The notes under the pieces are model-generated. The model worked only from the letters and a program-made list of their open reading frames with translations, ran no database searches and had not been told where the DNA came from. This document shows positions 1 to 7,655 of a stretch of 64,000 bases of DNA, piece by piece. The position numbers and the translations under genes were made by a program. Origin of the DNA: Bacillota bacterium (GTDB lineage Bacteria > Bacillota > Clostridia > Lachnospirales > Lachnospiraceae); assembly GCA_023437715.1 (NCBI GenBank), contig JAEZFK010000073.1, positions 1 to 64,000 of the forward strand, in the 5' to 3' direction. How positions within the stretch are numbered: position 1 is the first letter of the stretch; each line of letters begins with the position of its first letter.

Positions 1-274
1 TGTTCTGTCCGCGGAACAGCATCTGAAGCTTTGTATTTTTAAAGCCGTCCCTCAGCTTTCTCAGCCTCATCCAGGGATCTTCCTTCAAGAAACGGAGACA
101 TGCGTCAAAGGTCGCGCCGCCCCAGCACTCCACTGCGTGGTAACCAACCTGGTCCATCTTCCCCACAATGGGAAGCATCTGATTGGTTGTCATTCTTGTA
201 GCGAGCAAAGACTGGTGAGCGTCACGGAGAGCTGTCTCCACAATCTTAACCGGCTTTTTCTCTATTTCTGCCAT
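1..274 (-). CDS. oadA: Oxaloacetate decarboxylase alpha / transcarboxylase 5S subunit, N-terminal fragment
   Basis: Only the first 91 or so codons are inside the window; the gene runs off the left edge. The start is ATG at 274 with an AGGAGGT ribosome site 6-8 bases upstream. The N-terminus carries the HMGL-like motif ETALRDAHQSLLATRM and a CWGGATFDACLRFL stretch, typical of the carboxyltransferase TIM barrel that moves CO2 between oxaloacetate/pyruvate and biotin. It lies downstream of genes for a biotin carrier, an OadG-like membrane protein and an acyl-CoA carboxyltransferase, so it is probably the last visible gene of one operon. Whether it has its own C-terminal biotinyl domain cannot be seen. 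Pyruvate carboxylase subunit B is the main alternative name. Confidence 0.85.
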   Translation of the reverse strand, partial: MAEIEKKPVKIVETALRDAHQSLLATRMTTNQMLPIVGKMDQVGYHAVECWGGATFDACLRFLKEDPWMRLRKLRDGFKNTKLQMLFRGQN

Positions 275-352
275 TGTCTTACCTCCTGATTATTATCATT
301 TCACTGTAATCCGGAAAATCCGCCTGCTTTCTGTTTGGCGGTGCCTACAGCT

Positions 353-808
353 TTAATTTAATGTCACCAGCGTTTTACCGGATTCCACAGAATCGCCGTT
401 TGCCACGTGAATGCTGGCAACAGTTCCATCGGAAGGCGCTACGATTTCATTCTCCATTTTCATGGCTTCCAGGATAATCAGAACATCTCCCTTTTTTACG
501 GACTGTCCAACACTTGCCTTGACGCCCAGAATCTTGCCCGGCATAGGAGCTGCTACGGATACAGAGCCTTCCTTGCCTGAAGGAGCTGTGTTTCCAGAGG
601 CCGGAGCTGCAGCCTGGGGAGCTGCTGCCGGCGCTGTGGGGGCTGCTGCCTGGGGAACAGCAGCCTGGGCCTGGGAGGCCGCCTGGGGTGCAGAAGCCTG
701 GGCCTGGGGTGCAGCCTGGGTTACTGCCGACGGAATTCCTGTGGATGGGCCCTCTTCTACAATTACGTCATAAGCCCTGCCATTCACTGTGATTCTATAA
801 TTTTTCAT
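353..808 (-). CDS. Biotin carboxyl carrier protein (decarboxylase gamma/1.3S type)
   Basis: The 151-residue protein has a short N-terminal segment (about 1-25), a long Ala/Pro/Gln-rich flexible linker (about 25-75) and a C-terminal biotinyl-lipoyl domain. The biotinylation motif EAMKMENEI is intact with the acceptor lysine near residue 117. It would swing carboxybiotin between the two carboxyltransferases encoded by its neighbours. The linker DNA is a GC-rich run of Gln/Ala/Pro codons, as in glutaconyl-CoA and methylmalonyl-CoA decarboxylase gamma subunits. It sits 78 bases upstream of oadA and 21 bases downstream of the OadG-like gene. Confidence 0.93.
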   Translation of the reverse strand: MKNYRITVNGRAYDVIVEEGPSTGIPSAVTQAAPQAQASAPQAASQAQAAVPQAAAPTAPAAAPQAAAPASGNTAPSGKEGSVSVAAPMPGKILGVKASVGQSVKKGDVLIILEAMKMENEIVAPSDGTVASIHVANGDSVESGKTLVTLN

Positions 809-829
809 GATATTGATCCTCCTGATTGA

Positions 830-1198
830 TTAAGCTTTTCTCCAGCTTCCTGCTGGCGCCCGTTTGATGGAGCGGACAATTAGGTCTCCCGGCCGGCCTC
901 CTGCAGAGGCTGCGATTGCTGCGGCAATGACTGCCGCAAGTTCCGGATCATCTGCAAGTTCCTCTTCCCTTGGGGAGGGGGGTGAGAAAGGCGCCGGAGC
1001 AGGAACCTTTTCCCTGTCATCGGTCCCGTCTTCCGTTTTTTTCCGGAACTGCAGGGAGATGACAAAAACCAATACAGCAGCAATCATAACACCCAGCCCT
1101 GTGGGGAAACCGGAGGCGGCTTTGCCGCATCCGGACAGGGAAAGGGTGCTGACTGCTATAATAAGACCCAATAGGATTCGTTTTAGATTTTGTTTCAT
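830..1198 (-). CDS. OadG-family small membrane subunit
   Basis: The 122-residue protein starts with a positively charged signal-like segment ending in SLSGC, which resembles a lipobox. A second hydrophobic stretch (FPTGLGVMIAAVLVFVI, about residues 31-47) follows, then a charged Pro-rich cytoplasmic part. This layout, and its position between a carboxyltransferase and a biotin carrier gene, fits the OAD gamma/MmdD family that anchors sodium-pumping decarboxylases to the membrane. The C-terminal tail (VIAAAIAAS followed by a basic Arg/Lys end) resembles the conserved tail of that family. Sequence similarity of such short proteins is weak, so the assignment rests largely on context. Confidence 0.7.
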   Translation of the reverse strand: MKQNLKRILLGLIIAVSTLSLSGCGKAASGFPTGLGVMIAAVLVFVISLQFRKKTEDGTDDREKVPAPAPFSPPSPREEELADDPELAAVIAAAIAASAGGRPGDLIVRSIKRAPAGSWRKA

Positions 1199-1216
1199 AT
1201 ACCTGTCACCTCTTCA

Positions 1217-2647
1217 TCAAACCGTGCCATGTTTTTTTGCCGGACGATCCTCTCTCTTTGTGAACAGCATCTCAAAGGCGGCAATCACACGGGGTCTTGT
1301 CTCACCGGCTTCTATAATGTCATCCACATATCCTCTTCTGGCCGCAGAAAGGGCGCTGGACTGAAGGAGACTGTAATCCTCCGCCTTGCGGCTGATCAGG
1401 GCCGTGGCCTCTTCCGCTTTTGCTATCTCATCCGAATACATGATTTTAACGGCTTCCGTTGGCTCCATCATGCCGATGGAAGCTTTTGGCCAGGCATAAA
1501 CCACATCCGCTCCGATGGACTTGCTGTTCATGGTCAGGTATGCTGTTCCAAGGGCCCGGCCCACAACGACCGTCACCTTAGGAACTGTTGCTTCGGTAAA
1601 TGCGAAGGTAAGCTTTGCCGCTGCTTTTGCAATTCGTTTCTCTGAGCATTTCGCCCCATCATATCCTTTTACATTCACAAGAGTAAGAACGGGAATGCTG
1701 AAAGCATCGCAGAAACGGACAAACTCCCCGGCCTTTTCGCAGGCTTCCGCGCTTAAAAGGGCTTCGTATTTCCCATTTTCGGTCCGGTTGGCAACACAGC
1801 CTATTGTCATGCCGTTTAAACGGATAAATCCGGTTACCATAGAAGGTGCATATTCCTTTTTGGCCTCCAGAAAAAACTGATTATCAGAAATCCGGGTCAA
1901 TGCAGCAGCCGTATCCCCGGTATAATTTTCCAGTTCCGGGCACAGGCGGTTTAAATCATCGCTGCATTCCGTATAAGACATGTCATCCTCCCGATTGGCA
2001 GGAAGAATGGAGATAAGAGTTCTGATTCCATTTAAGATCTCCCCCTCTTCACCGGTGAAATCTGCCGCTCCCGTTTCCCTGCTCTGGAAATCTGCGGAAG
2101 CGGTATTGCATGCTTCCATGCTGCTTTCCCGGATGGCATTGGGGGAATTGACAAACAGCTTTCCCTTTTTTGTTTCCATAAAGGTGAAGTCAGCCATTGC
2201 CGCGGAAACAGCCATGCCGCCGCCGCAGGTTCCGAATACTGCCGTTATCTGAGGGATCACACCGGAAGCCAGGGTCTGGCTCATATAGATTTCGCCAAAG
2301 CCGTTTAAGGCGTCTGTGGCCTCCTGAAGCCTTAAACCGGCACAGTCAATCAGACCGATCACAGGAGCTCCCATCTTCATTGCCATGGCGTAAAGCTTTG
2401 CTATCTTTTTTGCATGCATCTCACCCATAGAACCGCCCAGCACCAACGGGTCCTGACTGTACACATAAACAAGGCAGCTCCCTATGGTACCGTAGCCGGT
2501 AACAACACCGTCAGCAGGAGTTTCTTTATCCGTCATGTTAAAATCTGTATTCCTTGCGGTGACCCGGCCGCCTACTTCAACAAAGCTGTTCTCATCAAGC
2601 AAGGCATGAATTCTGTCTCTGGCCGGTGTTTGCGTTGAATGACTCAT
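1217..2647 (-). CDS. mmdA: Acyl-CoA carboxyltransferase (methylmalonyl-CoA decarboxylase alpha / 12S-like)
   Basis: This 476-residue protein has the two crotonase-like carboxyltransferase halves of biotin-dependent acyl-CoA carboxylases. Motifs seen include the acyl-CoA loop GGSMGEMHAKKIAKL, LIDCAGLRLQEA, the oxyanion GTCGGGMAVSAA in the N-half, and VVGRALGTAYLTMNSK in the C-half. It is somewhat shorter than the usual 510-520 residues of MmdA. It heads the operon, with promoter TTGAGA-N17-TAAAAT at 2711-2683 and ribosome site AAGGGAGG. Because the operon also holds an oxaloacetate-type carboxyltransferase, the complex may be a transcarboxylase (acyl-CoA to pyruvate) or a sodium-pumping decarboxylase; substrate is not decidable here. 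Confidence 0.85.
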   Translation of the reverse strand: MSHSTQTPARDRIHALLDENSFVEVGGRVTARNTDFNMTDKETPADGVVTGYGTIGSCLVYVYSQDPLVLGGSMGEMHAKKIAKLYAMAMKMGAPVIGLIDCAGLRLQEATDALNGFGEIYMSQTLASGVIPQITAVFGTCGGGMAVSAAMADFTFMETKKGKLFVNSPNAIRESSMEACNTASADFQSRETGAADFTGEEGEILNGIRTLISILPANREDDMSYTECSDDLNRLCPELENYTGDTAAALTRISDNQFFLEAKKEYAPSMVTGFIRLNGMTIGCVANRTENGKYEALLSAEACEKAGEFVRFCDAFSIPVLTLVNVKGYDGAKCSEKRIAKAAAKLTFAFTEATVPKVTVVVGRALGTAYLTMNSKSIGADVVYAWPKASIGMMEPTEAVKIMYSDEIAKAEEATALISRKAEDYSLLQSSALSAARRGYVDDIIEAGETRPRVIAAFEMLFTKREDRPAKKHGTV

Positions 2648-2682
2648 TTTTGCAATCCTCCCTTTTCTCTTTGTACAGGAAT

Positions 2683-2711
2683 ATTTTACAGGGAGAATCT
2701 TAATCTCTCAA
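2683..2711 (-). promoter_or_regulatory. Promoter of the carboxyltransferase operon
   Basis: Reading the minus strand, TTGAGA (2711-2706) and TAAAAT (2688-2683) are separated by 17 bases, a good vegetative promoter about 36 bases upstream of the carboxyltransferase start. Confidence 0.6.
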
Positions 2712-2770
2712 AAAAGGAACCTTAAAATTTATTAAGAAACAGACAGGTTTTGCAGATTCAGGACACAACG

Positions 2771-2814
2771 AGAACGGGTACCGAATCATTTTCATGAATT
2801 TCGATACCCGTTCT
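2771..2814. other. Strong hairpin in the carboxyltransferase upstream gap
   Basis: A 10-bp perfect inverted repeat (AGAACGGGTA 2771-2780 with TACCCGTTCT 2805-2814), extended by four further pairs after one mismatch, surrounds a 13-base loop. No T-tract follows on either strand, so it is not a clear terminator. It may be an operator, a processing site or the 3' end of the upstream minus-strand RNA. Confidence 0.5.
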
Positions 2815-3116
2815 ACACGTTTTCATCCATTGGTTCTTAAATACCTCTCTTTTAGTTTTTTACTTCGGCATTTCTTTGGATGCTCTATATGAACTTTTTT
2901 TCCGTTTCCTTCAGCTCTTTCTCATCTACCATCTGCATTCTCTGCTTCTTTGATTTCATTCTTCTATTTGTTATGTGCCTGCATTATGGAATTTTCTTCC
3001 GGAGAAATCAATTTCATGTTTCAAATGACCTTTCCGATGAATATTTCCTTGCAGTTATAACGAATTATAGGCATATAAGAGATTAATAGATTTTCATTTT
3101 TCCGCCCATATTTTTT

Positions 3117-3335
3117 GGGGATAAAGGCACACCCTCAGGTGTTTCGTTTCGGCTTCATCCATGCTTTCGCATTTATTCATCGCCTGGTACGTTTTTTGCT
3201 AAAGTGAAACGGGTTTCCTATTGCCTGATCTCATATTTAGATAAATCAGGCGAAACTTATGTTTTCGGTGGAATCAACCCCCTTTTCTTTTCTGCCATCT
3301 TCTGTGTTTTTTGAAAATGGTTATCTTTTGTTTAT
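3117..3335 (-). ncRNA. Candidate structured noncoding RNA, class not recognised
   Basis: Below a strong minus-strand promoter lies a segment with nested pairings and no convincing ORF. The end helix GGGG/CCCC (3117-3120 with 3278-3282) encloses a long helix (GCCTGAT 3223-3229 with ATCAGGC 3245-3251, extended by GTTTC 3213-3217 with GAAAC 3252-3256). It also encloses a GAAA tetraloop hairpin on the RNA strand (ATGC/GCAT at 3161-3172) and a hairpin ACACC/GGTGT (3129-3142). The spacing resembles a folded RNA rather than a leader of the distant carboxyltransferase gene, which has its own promoter. I could not match it to tmRNA, RNase P, SRP, 6S or a common riboswitch. The 3' end is uncertain. Confidence 0.45.
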
Positions 3336-3341
3336 GGCCTT

Positions 3342-3370
3342 ATTATATACTATTTCATTTTATTTTGCAA
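3342..3370 (-). promoter_or_regulatory. Strong promoter for the minus-strand RNA
   Basis: On the minus strand TTGCAA (3370-3365) and TATAAT (3347-3342) are spaced by exactly 17 bases in an AT-rich setting. Transcription would start near 3335, about 690 bases before any minus-strand gene. Confidence 0.65.
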
Positions 3371-3514
3371 GTCTTTTTACGATTTTTTTATAAATTATTT
3401 ATTAATTTTCAAATTGTATAGTATTATTTTGACTATTTAATTAGTTGCAATTATTTGTGTGCTATGGATGATGAATAAGGGAGGCTGAGGCATTGTTATT
3501 TTTTTGTCAATTCC

Positions 3515-3543
3515 TTTCTGTTTTTGTAAACTTATGGTATAAT
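3515..3543 (+). promoter_or_regulatory. Probable pncB promoter
   Basis: A perfect TATAAT at 3538-3543 lies 108 bases before pncB. The matching -35 position (TTTCTG, 17 bases upstream) is weak. The leader produced would contain both copies of the hairpin repeat. Confidence 0.55.
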
Positions 3544-3557
3544 ATGTGAAAAGTATT

Positions 3558-3640
3558 TGCCCAAAAAAGCATGGGCGCGAAAGAAGAAGCACCCTGCGGG
3601 TATACCTATATGCCCAAAAAGCATGGGCGCGGAAGAAGAA
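3558..3640 (+). repeat. Direct repeat of a hairpin element in the pncB leader
   Basis: Two near-identical 30-31-base copies (3558-3588 and 3611-3640, 53 bases apart) each hold a stem TGCCCA/TGGGCG around an A-rich loop, followed by GAAGAA-type purines that lead into the ribosome site. Between them are a small CCC-TGC-GGG stem and the palindrome GGTATACC. This is either a tandem duplication or a two-site regulatory leader. Confidence 0.75.
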
Positions 3641-3651
3641 AGGGAAAAACT

Positions 3652-5112
3652 ATGAGCCAGCGCAATCTAACTTTATTAACGGACCTCTACGAATTAACCA
3701 TGATGCAGGGGTATTTCAAGGAAAAAAATGCCAACGAGACCGTAATATTCGACGCCTTCTACCGCAGCAACCCCGGCGGCAACGGGTACGCGATCTGCGC
3801 AGGCTTGGAACAGGTCATTGAATACATCAAGGAGCTTCGCTTTGAAGCGGATGACGTGGATTATTTAAGGTCCACAGGCCTTTTTGAAGAGGATTTTCTG
3901 GAATACCTCAGGCATTTTAAATTTTCCGGCGATATTTACGCCATTCCCGAAGGAACGGTGATGTTTCCCAGAGAACCTATGGTAAAGGTCATTGCCCCCA
4001 TTATGGAGGCCCAGCTTATTGAAACAGCCCTGTTAAACATCATCAACCATCAGAGCCTCATCGCCACAAAGGCAGCCCGGGTCGTCTACGCGGCGGCAGG
4101 GGACGGGGTCATGGAATTCGGCCTGCGGCGGGCCCAGGGACCGGATGCCGGAGTTTACGGCGCAAGGGCCGCCATGATTGCCGGCTGCATCGGCACCTCC
4201 AATGTGCTGGCCGGGAAAATGTTTGACGTACCCATAAAGGGAACTCACGCCCACAGCTGGATCATGAGCTTCCCTGACGAGCTGACCGCATTCCGCAGCT
4301 ACGCCAAGCTTTATCCCACCTCCTGCCTGCTGCTGGTGGACACCTATGACACCTTAAAATCCGGGGTCCCCAATGCCATCAAGGTGTTTAAGGAAATGCG
4401 GGAGGCCGGCATTCCTCTCACCTCCTACGGCATCCGCTTGGACAGCGGGGATTTGGCCTACCTTTCCAAAAAGGCGAAAAAGATGCTGGACGCGGCCGGC
4501 TTTTCCGATGCAATCATCTCCGCTTCCAATGATCTTGACGAGACCCTGATCAACAGCTTAAAAATCCAGGGAGCCACCATCAATTCCTGGGGAGTGGGAA
4601 CCAACTTAATCACCTCCGGGGACGCCCCTTCCTTTGGCGGCGTCTACAAGCTGGCGGCTATCATGGATAAGAAGACGGGTAAATTCTCCCCGAAAATCAA
4701 GCTTTCCGAGAATGCAGAAAAGATCACCAACCCGGGCAACAAGGCCATTAAGAGGATCTACAGCCAGGAAACGGGAAAGATCATCGCTGATTTGATCTGC
4801 CTGGAGGGAGAGCTTTTTGATGAAAACCATTCTCTTCTTCTCTTTGACCCCATTGAGACATGGAAGAAAACTCTCCTGGCGCCTAAAACCTATTTTATGA
4901 GGGATCTTCTGGTTCCCATATTTGAAAAAGGGAAATGCGTTTACCAGACCCCGCCGGTTATGGACATTCAGGCCTACTGCAAAAAAGAGCTGGACACGCT
5001 GTGGGATGAATCCCGCCGTCTGGTAAACCCCCATGAGGTCTATGTTGACTTATCCATGGAGCTCTGGCACATGAAAAAGCAGCTTTTGGACAGCTATCAC
5101 TTCGGAAATTAA
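3652..5112 (+). CDS. pncB: Nicotinate phosphoribosyltransferase
   Basis: Makes nicotinate mononucleotide from nicotinate and PRPP (ATP-coupled) in NAD salvage. The open frame extends upstream to 3571, but the ATG at 3652 is chosen: it gives the canonical N-terminus MSQRNLTLLTDLYELTMMQGYF and follows AAGAAAGGG at a sensible distance, while the extra codons are just the duplicated leader repeat. The 486-residue length fits the Firmicutes family. Motifs include FDAFYRSNPGGNGY near the start, GTHAHSWIMSFPDE and SYGIRLDSGDLAYLSK. An AraC-type regulator gene follows after 23 bases and may be co-transcribed. Confidence 0.95.
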   Translation: MSQRNLTLLTDLYELTMMQGYFKEKNANETVIFDAFYRSNPGGNGYAICAGLEQVIEYIKELRFEADDVDYLRSTGLFEEDFLEYLRHFKFSGDIYAIPEGTVMFPREPMVKVIAPIMEAQLIETALLNIINHQSLIATKAARVVYAAAGDGVMEFGLRRAQGPDAGVYGARAAMIAGCIGTSNVLAGKMFDVPIKGTHAHSWIMSFPDELTAFRSYAKLYPTSCLLLVDTYDTLKSGVPNAIKVFKEMREAGIPLTSYGIRLDSGDLAYLSKKAKKMLDAAGFSDAIISASNDLDETLINSLKIQGATINSWGVGTNLITSGDAPSFGGVYKLAAIMDKKTGKFSPKIKLSENAEKITNPGNKAIKRIYSQETGKIIADLICLEGELFDENHSLLLFDPIETWKKTLLAPKTYFMRDLLVPIFEKGKCVYQTPPVMDIQAYCKKELDTLWDESRRLVNPHEVYVDLSMELWHMKKQLLDSYHFGN

Positions 5113-5135
5113 TAAAATAAGCCAGGAGGATGCCT

Positions 5136-7484
5136 ATGGGACAGAATCAATTCCCCTTTCAAATTATACTGATGAAAATAAAACGCATGCTTCCCCAGAT
5201 TTCCGATGGAATTACTCTGTTTCTGATCCTGGACGGCCAGGCCGATGTTACAGTAAACGGAGAAATATTTTCAATGGAATCCGAGGACATGCTCCTTGTA
5301 AATTCCTCCGAACAGTACGAAATAACCAGCACCAGAGAAAATATCACCTTATATCTGAACATCTCCAAAGGCAAAATAGAGAGCTATTTCGGAGAGGCCT
5401 GGACCAAGCGGTTTTTCTGCAATACAAAGAAGATGGAAGAAACCCAAAGGGGAAGCTATAACTCCTTAAGAGAAAAGGTGGCCCATCTGATGCTGGCGGA
5501 ATTGAGAAAAGGTCCCGATTATCCGGTGGAAGTAAACCAGCACTTCTATTCTCTCCTGGCCTGTTTATTAAAGGATTTTCAGGTGGAAAGCACGATTCCG
5601 GATATTTCCCCGGCCACCTCCGACAACCGGCTGCAGCACATCACCGAAACCATACGCAACAAATACAGCCAGCAGCTGTCCCTAAAGGAGCTGGCGGAAG
5701 AAGAATTTATGTCCTATCACCACCTGTCCAGAATCTTTAAAAAAGAGCTGGGAATGACTTTCACCGAATACGTCCACCGGGTCCGCATGGTCCACGCCAC
5801 AGAGGAGCTGCGGCAGACCGATCATTCCATCATCCGGATCGCCCAGAACAACGGCTTCGTCAATGGAAAGGCTTTCCACCAGGCTTTCAAAGAAGAATTT
5901 GGCACCACGCCGAAGGAGTACAGGAAAAAGTTCTTAAATAACCCTTCCTCCCTGTGCGCGGAGGGCCGCTCCGAATATCAGGTGCTGGAAAGAAAAAAAG
6001 CTCTTCAGGATATTGCCCGGTACATGGTGGAAAAGGATATTCCCCATGACGGCGCCGTCATTAACGAGGTCCTCCGTCTGGAAGTGCCTGACGTTCCACT
6101 TTCCCGCCTCTCTCCCTTAAAGAAAATCATTAACGTCGGCGCAGGGGCTCTGGCCATGGACAAGGTGGTCCAGGCAGAGCTTAAAGCCCTGCAGCAGAAA
6201 TTAAGCTTCCAGCTGGTACGTTTCTCCTGCTTTCAGCCCGGGGAGGAGGAAAGGCAGGATGAGCCCTACGACATCAGGCGTTCTCTCATCCATCAATGGT
6301 TTGATTCCCTGGAAAATCTCCGGCTGCTTCCCATGATCCGGCTTCAGTGCCCCAAATCCGTCTCAAGCCTGGAAACCGGAAAGCGCTGGTGCGATTTACA
6401 GCTTCAGCTGCTTCGGGAGCTCCTAAACCGGTACGGCCAAAAGGCCATGGAGAACTGGTATCTGGAATGGCAGCTCCAGGATCAGGAGCTATCCCCCGAA
6501 CTGGAGGAAGCCCTGTACCGGTATTTTTACAGGAAAGTGAAGTTTTTTCTTCCCGGAATCAAATTAGGGGTTTTTACCCTGACAGACTTAAATAAGAAGG
6601 AAGAAAGCCGGATGGAGCATTTTCTCCAGCCCCAATATGACAAATGCTGTATCCCTGACTTCTATTCCTTCAGCGCTGTACCCGATGATATGGAACCAAC
6701 AGCCTATGACGAGGATGCCGTGCTCCGTTTTTATGGGGAAAATGTCCATCAGGCCTTAAAAGGGCTTTTATCCCGTTTGAAAAACAACTGTCCCCAGGCC
6801 TCCCAGAACTCCGAAGCAGAGGTCTTTCTCACCGAATGGAACACCTTATCCGGTAAAAACGGCGTCCTGTCCGGAAGCTTTTTCCGGGCGGCCCTCATCA
6901 TGGAAAACATGATAAGCCTGTCCCAAAGCGGGGTCAGCGGCGTGGGCTACTGGCTCAACATGGCCTCAAAGGACAGAGAAAGCAGGGAGCGGCGGGAAGG
7001 AATCCTGTCGGTTTACTACTTATATGAGCAGATCAAACGGCCTCTTTATTACTGCCTCTCCTTTTTAGAGAACATGGGAGGAGAGGTTCTGAAAAGCGGC
7101 CAGGGATACTTACTGACAAGGGCCGGGGAACAGCTTCAGCTTCTTATTTTTAACTCCAATTACTTTGATCCCCTGTATTCTGTGGATGAATACTGGTTAA
7201 AGAGCCAGTCCAGGGAATTTACCGTAATTTTAAAGGGCCTTGAAAACAGAACCTATAAGATCCGGCAATACGAACTGAGCAAGGACCACGGAGGCATCTA
7301 CAACGATATGCTCCGGGCCGGCGGTGATTTGGAGCCTGACCGGGAAACCCGGGAATATCTGATAAAGACCATAATTCCCCAGTTCATCGTGAGCAAAATA
7401 CAGGCGGAACAGAATGAAATCGCGGTAAAAACAGTCCTAAGCTTAAACGCCTGCAAGCTTTATATTTTCCAGCCACTCTATTAG
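5136..7484 (+). CDS. Large AraC-family regulator with cupin N-terminus and GH39-like C-terminal region
   Basis: A 782-residue protein with a cupin-type sensor at about 1-80, a paired helix-turn-helix AraC DNA-binding domain at about 170-265 (LSLKELAEEEFMSYHHLSRIF ... FGTTPKEYRKKF) and a long C-terminal part resembling the TIM-barrel (glycosyl hydrolase 39) half of XynB-like AraC proteins. An ATG at 5130 abuts the AGGAGG, so ATG 5136 with a 6-base spacer is preferred. Such regulators normally control sugar genes, yet the neighbours here are pncB and an amidohydrolase, so its target is unknown. The stop codon lies inside the loop of its own terminator. Confidence 0.85.
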   Translation: MGQNQFPFQIILMKIKRMLPQISDGITLFLILDGQADVTVNGEIFSMESEDMLLVNSSEQYEITSTRENITLYLNISKGKIESYFGEAWTKRFFCNTKKMEETQRGSYNSLREKVAHLMLAELRKGPDYPVEVNQHFYSLLACLLKDFQVESTIPDISPATSDNRLQHITETIRNKYSQQLSLKELAEEEFMSYHHLSRIFKKELGMTFTEYVHRVRMVHATEELRQTDHSIIRIAQNNGFVNGKAFHQAFKEEFGTTPKEYRKKFLNNPSSLCAEGRSEYQVLERKKALQDIARYMVEKDIPHDGAVINEVLRLEVPDVPLSRLSPLKKIINVGAGALAMDKVVQAELKALQQKLSFQLVRFSCFQPGEEERQDEPYDIRRSLIHQWFDSLENLRLLPMIRLQCPKSVSSLETGKRWCDLQLQLLRELLNRYGQKAMENWYLEWQLQDQELSPELEEALYRYFYRKVKFFLPGIKLGVFTLTDLNKKEESRMEHFLQPQYDKCCIPDFYSFSAVPDDMEPTAYDEDAVLRFYGENVHQALKGLLSRLKNNCPQASQNSEAEVFLTEWNTLSGKNGVLSGSFFRAALIMENMISLSQSGVSGVGYWLNMASKDRESRERREGILSVYYLYEQIKRPLYYCLSFLENMGGEVLKSGQGYLLTRAGEQLQLLIFNSNYFDPLYSVDEYWLKSQSREFTVILKGLENRTYKIRQYELSKDHGGIYNDMLRAGGDLEPDRETREYLIKTIIPQFIVSKIQAEQNEIAVKTVLSLNACKLYIFQPLY

Positions 7485-7509
7485 AGCAAAAATAGAGTGG
7501 TATTTTTTG
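7473..7509 (+). terminator. Intrinsic terminator overlapping the AraC gene stop
   Basis: An 8-bp perfect stem (CCACTCTA 7473-7480, TAGAGTGG 7493-7500) is followed by TATTTTTTGT. The coding frame ends within the loop at 7482-7484. Confidence 0.85.
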
Positions 7510-7595
7510 TGTAAAATACATATAATTTCCCCGGATTTGCAAAAAACAGGATACAAATTGCTAAAATAAGCATTTTTTACTTTTAAAATATACCA

Positions 7596-7601
7596 TATAA
7601 T
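7596..7601 (+). promoter_or_regulatory. Probable -10 box for the M20 amidohydrolase
   Basis: A perfect TATAAT at 7596-7601 lies 54 bases before the start codon; only a poor T-rich -35 is present at the proper distance. Confidence 0.4.
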
Positions 7602-7655
7602 GGTCTTAGAAATACAAACATATTTCAAACATATTTTCAGAAAGGGTGTGTACGC

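Noticed and set aside
411..773. Long Ala/Trp-rich frame opposite the biotin carrier linker
   Set aside because: Antisense shadow of the Gln/Ala/Pro linker codons; no start signal.
2885..2959. 24-codon Lys/Glu-rich minus-strand ORF (MKSKKQRMQMVDEKEL...)
   Set aside because: No convincing ribosome site and purine-rich strand composition alone explains the charged residues.
2880..3086. 68-codon plus-strand frame in the gap upstream of pncB
   Set aside because: No ribosome site, phenylalanine- and leucine-rich by AT bias, and opposite to the candidate RNA transcript; not called as a gene.
3571..3651. Extended N-terminus of PncB
   Set aside because: The extra 27 codons are the duplicated leader hairpin; ATG 3652 has the ribosome site and the family N-terminus.
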